Source of the DNA: VXOI01 sp965261945
Lineage (GTDB): Bacteria > Chloroflexota > Dehalococcoidia > Lucifugimonadales > UBA3495
DNA length: 64,000 bases
NCBI GenBank assembly: GCA_965261945.1
Contig: CBDHEF010000002.1
Location: 992,001 to 1,056,000, forward strand
Direction: 5' to 3'
The position numbers were made by a program, and so were the translations under genes. Shown here one piece after another: positions 58,669-64,000 of this stretch; position 1 is the stretch's first letter, and each line of letters opens with the position of its first letter. The notes beneath the pieces are model-generated. The model ran no database searches, had not been told where the DNA came from, and was given only the letters and a program-made list of their open reading frames with translations.

Positions 58669-59829
58669 ATGAAAGACACGGTAGAGGTATTTTTCCATTC
58701 CCAGCAGCCCTACACGCACGTCAAGGAAGAAGACATTGCGAAGTACAACTCCGGGCGACTGGACTTCCCCAACACGTTCTTCGACCCGGAAAAGGCCCAC
58801 GACCTGTACAATCAGTACCACGAGCAATACGCCATGGCCGACGAGTCCGGCCTCGATGGCATAATGACCAACGAGCACCATTCGTCCTTCTGGAACATGA
58901 AGCCGTCGGCCAACTTGGACGCTGCAGTTATCAGCCGCATCACCAAGCGGGTGAGAATCGCCATCCTGGGCAACATCATTCCCATCAACGAGCCGGTGCG
59001 GATGGCGGAAGAGCTGGCGATGCTGGACTGCTTCTCCAACGGGCGGCTGATCTCCGGGTTCGTGCGGGGCGGCGCGGTGGAGACCCTCCAGGCGGGCATA
59101 GACCCCACCGAGAACCGCGACCGTTTCGAGGAAGCCCACGACCTGATAATCAAGTGCTGGACGCAGCCCGGCCCGTTCCGTTTTGAGGGCCGGTATTACC
59201 ATCACCGCGTGGTCAACCCGTGGGTGCTGCCGGTGCAGAAGCCTCATCCCCCGGTCTGGTTCCCCGGCGGCAGCAGCCCCGAGAGCGTAGTCTGGGCGGC
59301 TAGTCACCAGTACGCCTATATGAACCTGGGAGCTCTCATCAGCCTGACCAAGGAACTGAAGCAGGTCTACATCGACACGGCGAACGAGGTTGGCTTCACC
59401 CCCGGCCCGGAGCATTTCGGATACCAGGTCCGGGCGCTGGTGGCCGACACAGACGAGAAGGCGCAGGAGCTGGGCCGGGGCTTCCTGTGGGCCGGCCAGC
59501 ACCGGATGCGCGGCCCGGTGGAGCACCTGGACCCGCCGGGATACCAGTCGCCCACGGCCAGCCGCCTGGCGGCCCGGCGCATCGGCGGCGGGGGCGGCCC
59601 GCCCATGGGCTACGAGGACTTGCAGCAGGTCAAGGCCATCATCGTCGGCAGCCCCGAAACCGTCATCAAGAAGCTGTCCGAGACCATTGAAGAGTTGAAC
59701 CCCGGCTACATGATTCTCATCGGCAGCGACGGCAACATCCCCCACAAGGACGTCATGCGCTCAGTGGAACTGCTGGGCAAGGAAGTGGTGCCCGCGCTCC
59801 ACGAAATCCAGCTTGCGCCCTATGAATAG
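58669..59829 (+). CDS. LLM-class flavin/F420-dependent oxidoreductase
   Basis: 386-residue luciferase-like monooxygenase-type enzyme. YHEQYAMADESGLDGIMTNEHHSSFW (~49-74) is the family segment with the paired His of alkanal monooxygenase relatives; SANLDAAVISRITKRVRIAILGNIIPINEPVRMAEELAMLDCFSNGRLISGFVRGG (~80-135) follows, then PPVWFPGGSSPESV. Likely FMN- or F420-linked; substrate unknown. ATG with AGGAAGAG upstream. Confidence 0.87.
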   Translation: MKDTVEVFFHSQQPYTHVKEEDIAKYNSGRLDFPNTFFDPEKAHDLYNQYHEQYAMADESGLDGIMTNEHHSSFWNMKPSANLDAAVISRITKRVRIAILGNIIPINEPVRMAEELAMLDCFSNGRLISGFVRGGAVETLQAGIDPTENRDRFEEAHDLIIKCWTQPGPFRFEGRYYHHRVVNPWVLPVQKPHPPVWFPGGSSPESVVWAASHQYAYMNLGALISLTKELKQVYIDTANEVGFTPGPEHFGYQVRALVADTDEKAQELGRGFLWAGQHRMRGPVEHLDPPGYQSPTASRLAARRIGGGGGPPMGYEDLQQVKAIIVGSPETVIKKLSETIEELNPGYMILIGSDGNIPHKDVMRSVELLGKEVVPALHEIQLAPYE

Positions 59830-59868
59830 CCGGGAGGAATAGCCGGGCGGCGGCGGTCACACCCCGGC

Positions 59869-59877
59869 TGGTATAAT
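59869..59877 (+). promoter_or_regulatory. Extended -10 promoter upstream of the hydratase-like gene
   Basis: TGGTATAAT, 34 bp before the ATG, in the short gap after the LLM gene. Confidence 0.5.
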
Positions 59878-59911
59878 CCAACTTCGGCGCTCAGAGGAAC
59901 GCGAGGAAGAT

Positions 59912-60700
59912 ATGAGCCGAGTCAGTAATGCAGCCGATGCCCTGCTGCAACAATTCAAGGGCAAGGGAAAGTACCTGCTGGAGGGCGACCTGTTGCCGGA
60001 GAGCATCGCCGAGGCTTACGAAGTTCAGGCGGCATATCAGGGGGCGCTGACCGCAGAATATGGCCCGGTGGCCGGGTACAAAATTGCCTACACCACCACT
60101 GCACTGCAAGAGTCGTCGGGTATCAGCGAGCCGGTGGCCGGGATGATTCTGGCCAACAATGTTCGCCATTCGCCCGCCGTGCTGAACTCGGCGGACTTCC
60201 TGCAACCCGGCATCGAATGCGAGGTCGGGGCGCGGCTGGGAAGGGATCTGCCCGCATCCGGCGCGCCATACGACCGGGATGGCGTGTCGGGCGCCGTGGA
60301 CGCAGTGATGACCGCCTTCGAAGTCATCGACAACCGGCGCACCCAGGGACAGGACACGCAGACGCAGTTGCTTACGACCATCTCCTCCAACATTCTCAAC
60401 GCTGGCGTCGTGCTGGGCGAGCCGGTCACCGACTGGCGGGGCATCCATCTGGCCGGGTGCCGGGGCTATATGGAGATCAACGGCGAGCTGGTGGGCGAAG
60501 GCATGGGATCCGACGTCATGGGGCATCCGCTGGAGCCTCTGGCCTGGCTGGCCAATGCCCTCGCCGCCCACGGGCAGGAGTTGAAGGCGGGCATGGTGGT
60601 CATTACCGGCAGCATCGTTTCGCCCAAGTGGCTGAAACCAGGCGACTCGGCCCTTATCGAGATTGAGGGTCTGGGCAAGGCAGAGTTGAGCGTCGCCTAG
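59912..60700 (+). CDS. 2-keto-4-pentenoate hydratase-like protein (MhpD/FAH superfamily)
   Basis: 262 residues of the fumarylacetoacetase-related hydratase/decarboxylase fold. GYKIAYTTTALQESSGISEPVAGMIL (~55-80), PGIECEVGARLGRDLP (~98-113; the E-x-E pair is the expected metal ligand), and AFEVIDNRRTQ (~136-146). Family members hydrate 2-oxopent-4-enoate in aromatic meta-cleavage pathways. ATG with GAGGAAG upstream. Together with the preceding oxidoreductase and the following hydrolase it suggests a small catabolic set. Confidence 0.82.
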   Translation: MSRVSNAADALLQQFKGKGKYLLEGDLLPESIAEAYEVQAAYQGALTAEYGPVAGYKIAYTTTALQESSGISEPVAGMILANNVRHSPAVLNSADFLQPGIECEVGARLGRDLPASGAPYDRDGVSGAVDAVMTAFEVIDNRRTQGQDTQTQLLTTISSNILNAGVVLGEPVTDWRGIHLAGCRGYMEINGELVGEGMGSDVMGHPLEPLAWLANALAAHGQELKAGMVVITGSIVSPKWLKPGDSALIEIEGLGKAELSVA

Positions 60701-60770
60701 CAGAGAGCCGGAAACCCGGGCCGCCCGTGACGAAAGCGCGGCCCGCTCGCTCGACACGGTGAGGTTGCGC

Positions 60771-61889
60771 ATGGTGGCTATGGTTAGCGACGCAGGAACG
60801 CCGACGAAAGCGCGGATGGACCCCAAGGGTCTGGAGCGCGTCAGGGAACTGTTTTTCGAGCAGATAGAGGCCGGCCTGCACCCCGGGGCCTCATTGGCTG
60901 TCTATCGCCACGGCGAACTGGTCCTTGACCTGTATGGCGGGCTGGCAGATAAGGAAGGCGGGCGCCCGGTGGACGAAAACACCATGTTCGTTCTGTATTC
61001 CTCCACCAAGCCGGTCACCGCCTGTTGCCTGTATATCCTGTGGGAGCGAGGGAAGCTGGACTGGAACGACCGGGTTGCCCTGCACTGGCCGGAGTTCGCC
61101 CAGGCGGGCAAAGATGAAGTTACCATTGCCCAGGTGCTGACCCATCGCGGCGGCTTCCCCGACAGCCCCAGCCACATGACCTGGGACCGCTGGAGCGACT
61201 GGGACGCAGCCGTGAAGGCGATGGAGGAGCTGCGGCCCGACTATCCCCCCGGGCGGGTCATTGCCTACCATCCCCGTAACTTCGGCTGGGTCATCGGCGA
61301 GCTGGTGCGGCGCATCGACGGGCGTCCCATCAACCGCTTTGTGCGCGAGGAGATCACCCGGCCGCTGGGAATCAACGACCTGTACATCGGCCTGCCCGAG
61401 TGGCTGCTTGAGCGGGTTTCCAGGCTCCACGCCATGGAAGACTGTGACCGCCGCAGCCAGGTGGATTTATACAATCGACCAGAGGTGCACCGCACCGTTC
61501 AGCCGGCGGGGGGCGGCATATCCACGGCGCGCGGGCTGGCCCGCTTCTTTGCCATGATGCAGCTCGGCGGCACACTGGACGGCGTTACCGTCATGTCCCC
61601 TGAAACGATTGTGGAGGTGACGTCGCCCCACTCCGAAGGGATAGACCACTCGCTGAACCGCCGTGTAACCCGGGGCATGGGCCTCTCGCTGGCCGACCCG
61701 CGCAGCGGCGCCGCCGACAGGCTGGACCCGCGCACCTTCGGCCACGCCGGTTCCGGCACCTCGGTGGGCTGGGCCAACCCCGACACTGGCCTGGCGGTGG
61801 CCTACATCACCAACGGCTTCCGCGCCGAGGCGAGCAACACGCCTAGGCTGGCCGCCATGTCGCAGGCCATCACCGACGCCTGCGCCTGA
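60771..61889 (+). CDS. Serine hydrolase, class C beta-lactamase fold (esterase-like)
   Basis: ~372 residues. SxxK nucleophile motif in VLYSSTKPVTACCLYIL (~80-96), the second-motif Tyr in VIAYHPRNFGWVIGELVRR (~165-183), and the third motif HAGSGTSVGW (~326-335, HxGxxG in place of KTG). This is the EstB/LACTB-like group, usually esterases or peptidases rather than true beta-lactamases. No signal peptide, so probably cytoplasmic. ATG 60771 with GAGG six bases upstream; a GTG at 60759 is possible. Confidence 0.87.
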   Translation: MVAMVSDAGTPTKARMDPKGLERVRELFFEQIEAGLHPGASLAVYRHGELVLDLYGGLADKEGGRPVDENTMFVLYSSTKPVTACCLYILWERGKLDWNDRVALHWPEFAQAGKDEVTIAQVLTHRGGFPDSPSHMTWDRWSDWDAAVKAMEELRPDYPPGRVIAYHPRNFGWVIGELVRRIDGRPINRFVREEITRPLGINDLYIGLPEWLLERVSRLHAMEDCDRRSQVDLYNRPEVHRTVQPAGGGISTARGLARFFAMMQLGGTLDGVTVMSPETIVEVTSPHSEGIDHSLNRRVTRGMGLSLADPRSGAADRLDPRTFGHAGSGTSVGWANPDTGLAVAYITNGFRAEASNTPRLAAMSQAITDACA

Positions 61890-62078
61890 TCCGCAGGTCC
61901 GGGGCGCTGCTCAATCTCGCCGGAATACGTTATCTGCCACTGGCCGTCGATGCGCCTGAATATCAGCAGCGCCCTCCGGGTGTCGATGGGCGTCTCCAGC
62001 TTGAGGTAAGTCTCGTAATCGCCGTTTTTATTCAGGCCAGGCAGGGTTTCCTCGGAGTGTCGTCAAGAGTCTGTTTCC

Positions 62079-62230
62079 GTCATTCCCGCGAAAGCGGGAA
62101 TCCAAAGGCCATTGGCAGCAAATGCGTATTTACCAGCTAACGGATTCTGGATTCCCGCGAAAGCGGGAATGACGGTGGAGCGGGAATGACGGTGACGTGG
62201 GAATGACGGTGACGTGGGAATGACGGTGGA
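62079..62230. repeat. TTCCCGCGAAAGCGGGAA palindromes with a short tandem array
   Basis: Two copies of the perfect palindrome TTCCCGCGAAAGCGGGAA-type hairpin (about 62082-62101 and 62151-62170). The second leads into four tandem copies of a ~17-bp unit built on GGGAATGACGGTGACGT (to 62230). Confidence 0.8.
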
Positions 62231-62339
62231 TATGGCGGCAGGCCGCGAGGCAAATCAGTATCCCAATCAGAAACAGGGTTGAGCTTACGAAGCAGCTACC
62301 CTCGCAGTCGAATAGTCATCAAAGATGCCAGGGTCTTTC

Positions 62340-62465
62340 AGTTGTCCTTCTCCCTTGAGAGAGAAGCATGGGGTGAGTATGGACCGTTCATACCTCTCAC
62401 GGGCAGACTTGCGAGGTATTCACCCCCAACCCTAACCCTCCCCCTGGAGGGTTAGGGGACTTTTG
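62340..62465. repeat. CT-rich palindromic interspersed repeats
   Basis: CCTTCTCCCTTGAGAGAGAA (about 62345) and CCTAACCCTCCCCCTGGAGG followed by GTTAGGGGAC (62429-62463): imperfect hairpins of the CCCTCTCCC family. Confidence 0.65.
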
Positions 62466-62587
62466 CTGAAAACTGAAAGGCCCTGTCAAAGATGCAATGG
62501 TGATTGCGTGGCCATGTGCAGTAGACTATTCTGGTAGCGCTACGAGCGAAACTTAGCTTTACCAATTTAACGGGAGGAGTGTTTGCT

Positions 62588-62779
62588 ATGGCCGGTCCCA
62601 AGCAATCCTACACCATCGAGTTGAATTCCGACCAAATGGCCTTCATCCGGCAGGCCAAGGAGAAGTACAACATTGCCAGCGAGGACAAGGCGATGCGGGT
62701 GGTGCTGGACTACCTGATCACCAGCCCCGATATTCACGCCACGGTGTTCTCCGAACCCCGCTGCCTCCGCTGCGAATAG
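62588..62779 (+). CDS. Small ribbon-helix-helix-like protein with C-terminal CxxC
   Basis: 63 residues. KQSYTIELNSDQMAFIRQAKEKYNIASEDKAMRVVLDYLIT has the strand-helix-helix pattern of a ribbon-helix-helix DNA-binding protein; the tail EPRCLRCE adds a CxxC that might bind metal. GGGAGGAG lies eight bases before the ATG at 62588, and a strong terminator follows, so it is a well-built single gene. No toxin partner is adjacent; function unknown. Confidence 0.72.
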   Translation: MAGPKQSYTIELNSDQMAFIRQAKEKYNIASEDKAMRVVLDYLITSPDIHATVFSEPRCLRCE

Positions 62780-62789
62780 TAAAATCAAG

Positions 62790-62816
62790 ACGGGCGGGTT
62801 CACCCCGCCCGTTTTA
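62790..62816. terminator. Bidirectional rho-independent terminator
   Basis: ACGGGCGGG / CCCGCCCGT stem with a short loop, TTTTATTT after it on the plus strand and an A-rich run before it. It separates the small gene from convergent aroQ-like. Confidence 0.88.
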
Positions 62817-62867
62817 TTTCAGGGGCCGCAACAGATCACCTTCCTTCGCGGAAAGGCGCTGCCCCAG

Positions 62868-63293
62868 TTACCCCAACTGTGCCACGGCCTCCAGCGCCAG
62901 CCGGTAGCCGTATACCCCGCAGCCGTAGACTGCGCCCTTGCATACGGGAAGCACCTGCGAGACGGCGCCGCGGGCGGTGGGGTTGGATACGTGGACTTCG
63001 TAGACCGGGAACTTGACCTGCGTGATCGCGCCGCGCAGCGGCCCGGCCACGGTGGTATAGCCCGCCGGGTTGATCAGAGCTGCGTCAAAGTCGCGGTCGT
63101 GGGCGTCGTACAGCGCGTTGACCACCTCTCCCTCGATGTTGGAGTGGAATAGCTCGATGTCTATGCCCAGCCCCTCGGCATAGCCCAGAATCTGCTCGTC
63201 AATTTCTTCCAGCGTGGCCGGGCCGAAAATCTCGACCTGGGACTTGCCCCGCATATTCATGCCCGCGCCCTGAATCACGAGAACCTTGCTCAT
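62868..63293 (-). CDS. Type II dehydroquinase (AroQ)-like protein with altered active site
   Basis: 141 residues, with the length and fold pattern of type II 3-dehydroquinate dehydratase: VLVIQGAGMNMRG, LGIDIELFHSNIEGEVVNALYDAHDRDFDAALINPAGYTT (~42-82), FPVYEVHVSNPTARG (~94-108), and YGCGVYGYRLALEAVAQL at the end. However, the catalytic Tyr of the usual RxPxxYG motif is Phe (VEIFG, F23), the nearby Arg is lost, the Thr/Ser-rich AYTHTS loop reads GYTTVA, and the R-x-x-F-R-H-x-S substrate loop is replaced by GAVSQVL. The His of EVHVSN remains. It is therefore unlikely to be a normal shikimate-pathway enzyme and may bind a different small acid. ATG start. Confidence 0.8.
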   Translation of the reverse strand: MSKVLVIQGAGMNMRGKSQVEIFGPATLEEIDEQILGYAEGLGIDIELFHSNIEGEVVNALYDAHDRDFDAALINPAGYTTVAGPLRGAITQVKFPVYEVHVSNPTARGAVSQVLPVCKGAVYGCGVYGYRLALEAVAQLG

Positions 63294-63307
63294 ATTTCTC
63301 CTCTCTC

Positions 63308-63345
63308 TGTAAGAACTCCCTCTCCCTCTGGGGGAGGGTTGGCGT
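63308..63345. repeat. CT-rich palindromic interspersed repeat
   Basis: CCCTCTCCCTCTGGGGGAGG hairpin between the protoglobin and AroQ-like genes. Confidence 0.7.
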
Positions 63346-63357
63346 CCCCGGGGGGCC

Positions 63358-63936
63358 TTATTCCGCTCCCGGCCCGGTGAACTGGGGGCCTCCGGGGACG
63401 GGTTCGTTGGGGACTTCGGTAACGTATCCAGCCAGCATGATGTCCAGTTGGAGCATCAGCATCTTGTTCCACGCCGAAGCCGCGCGCATGGCCAGGTCCG
63501 GGTCGTCCAGCTCCCGGCGCAGCAGGTCGGTGACTGCTGACTGGATGTAGGAAATCGTGCCTACCATGAACCGCGACGGCACTGATCCCAAGTGGGCGCG
63601 GTGCAGCGGAGGATGGCTGTGGACGATGCCCATGGCCAGTACGCGAATGGGATAGTCCTGGTCCATCTGGAAGTCGATGGAGCCGCGCAGCCAGCGCATC
63701 AGGCTGTGCTTGCGCCTTGTCAGGCGTTCCTCATTGATTTCACCGCGCTCGTCGGCAAAGAAGCGGCGCGACCCCGGGAATTCCAGGAAGTTGTCATAAA
63801 CCGAGGCGGTCAATTCCTCGCCATGTTCCAGCACCACTTCCCGGGTTGCCTGAATCAGCTCCAGCCCGGCTTGGTCCAGACCAACGAAATCGGCGAGTTC
63901 CTGCATCCGCCCGGGCCAGTCGAAAACCTGTGTCAT
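63358..63936 (-). CDS. Protoglobin-family heme protein
   Basis: 192 residues, single-domain globin of the protoglobin/globin-coupled-sensor group. GLDQAGLELIQATREVVLEHGEELTASVYDNFLEFPGSRRFF (~20-62) covers the A-B helices, and IVHSHPPLHRAHLGSVPSRFMVGTISYIQSAV (~108-140) is the F-G region with the candidate proximal His. There is no attached signalling domain. Such proteins bind O2, NO or CO. The ATG at 63936 has GGAG six bases upstream; two TTG codons precede it. It is followed by the AroQ-like gene on the same strand, with a repeat between. Confidence 0.82.
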   Translation of the reverse strand: MTQVFDWPGRMQELADFVGLDQAGLELIQATREVVLEHGEELTASVYDNFLEFPGSRRFFADERGEINEERLTRRKHSLMRWLRGSIDFQMDQDYPIRVLAMGIVHSHPPLHRAHLGSVPSRFMVGTISYIQSAVTDLLRRELDDPDLAMRAASAWNKMLMLQLDIMLAGYVTEVPNEPVPGGPQFTGPGAE

Positions 63937-64000
63937 CAACAACTCCGTAGCAACCCAACTCGGCAGGCTGGGGCCCGTCTGAATATACCCCCTCGGCTTG

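Larger units (their letters stand above)
61890..62587. other. Repeat-rich gap with a gene-fragment remnant
   Basis: On the minus strand from about 62057 down to 61890 an open frame reads GLNKNGDYETYLKLETPIDT then RRALLIFRRIDGQWQITYSG, which looks like the C-terminal part of a small SnoaL/NTF2-like protein. It has no start and abuts the repeat array at 62.08 kb, so it is probably a truncated remnant. The rest is repeats and the leader of the 63-residue gene. Confidence 0.4.

Noticed and set aside
60771..61889. True beta-lactamase (antibiotic resistance)
   Set aside because: SxxK is present but the third motif is HxGxxG and there is no signal peptide, fitting the esterase-like group.

Overview
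The window is about 64 kb of GC-rich bacterial chromosome. The gene content points to a Chloroflexota-like (Dehalococcoidia/SAR202-type) organism. The reasons are a full set of F420 chromophore genes (cofC, cofD, cofG, cofH) beside three luciferase-like F420/flavin oxidoreductases, a CaiB/BaiF CoA transferase, a molybdenum hydroxylase large subunit, an archaeal-type fructose-bisphosphate aldolase/phosphatase, a large SRP RNA with an Alu domain, and many GTG/TTG starts. No 16S rRNA or other decisive marker is present, so the taxonomy is inference.

Layout. 1-8.2 kb: the 3' part of an Lhr helicase gene, a DUF255 thioredoxin-fold protein, aspS, then a D12-class adenine methylase whose partner SacI-like restriction enzyme gene is broken. 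8.3-10.7 kb: FBP aldolase/phosphatase and a zinc-ribbon/TPR membrane protein. 10.8-22.4 kb: a long, tightly packed leftward gene block (epimerase-folC-fabF-ruvB-HEPN/PaREP1-like gene-cofG-cofH-cofD-cofC-LLM oxidoreductase-fabI) joining lipid, folate, recombination and F420 functions. 22.5-28.6 kb: rightward LLM oxidoreductase, a B12-binding radical SAM protein with an unusual helical repeat tail, a second fabF and recJ. 28.6-36.3 kb: lgt, ispE, ksgA, SRP RNA, galU, a DinB-like protein, lepA and a YgjP-type metallopeptidase. 36.4-41.1 kb: one gene for an about 1,550-residue membrane-anchored protein with two TolB-type propellers separated by an about 450-residue Pro-Thr tract encoded by a 1.35 kb minisatellite.

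41.3-48.6 kb is an accessory graveyard: a frameshifted secreted-protein gene, an IS1182-type element with an IS5-type element inserted at its terminal repeat, an IS701-type transposase remnant, and a frameshifted MpaB/DUF2236 oxygenase gene. All transposase genes here carry inactivating lesions, while the core genes are intact. 48.6-62 kb is a catabolic region: a CYP2-like P450, an orphan Mo-hydroxylase large subunit, an MFS exporter, CaiB/BaiF, a DNA methyltransferase fused to an HNH domain, exonuclease III, an LLM oxidoreductase, a 2-keto-4-pentenoate hydratase-like enzyme and a beta-lactamase-fold hydrolase. 62.5-64 kb holds a small ribbon-helix-helix-like protein, an AroQ-like protein lacking the catalytic tyrosine, and a protoglobin.

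Three families of short interspersed repeats are scattered through the window. Several copies sit inside coding genes (lhr, the DUF255 gene, galU, folC, ksgA) without breaking the frame, and one intergenic copy has been split by a 146-bp MITE. Small tandem duplications (7, 10, 14, 15 and 21 bp) recur, and two of them cause the frameshifts in decayed genes. The most interesting candidates for new biology are the methyltransferase-HNH fusion, the twin-propeller Pro-Thr protein, the radical SAM protein with its repeat tail, and the altered AroQ-like enzyme.
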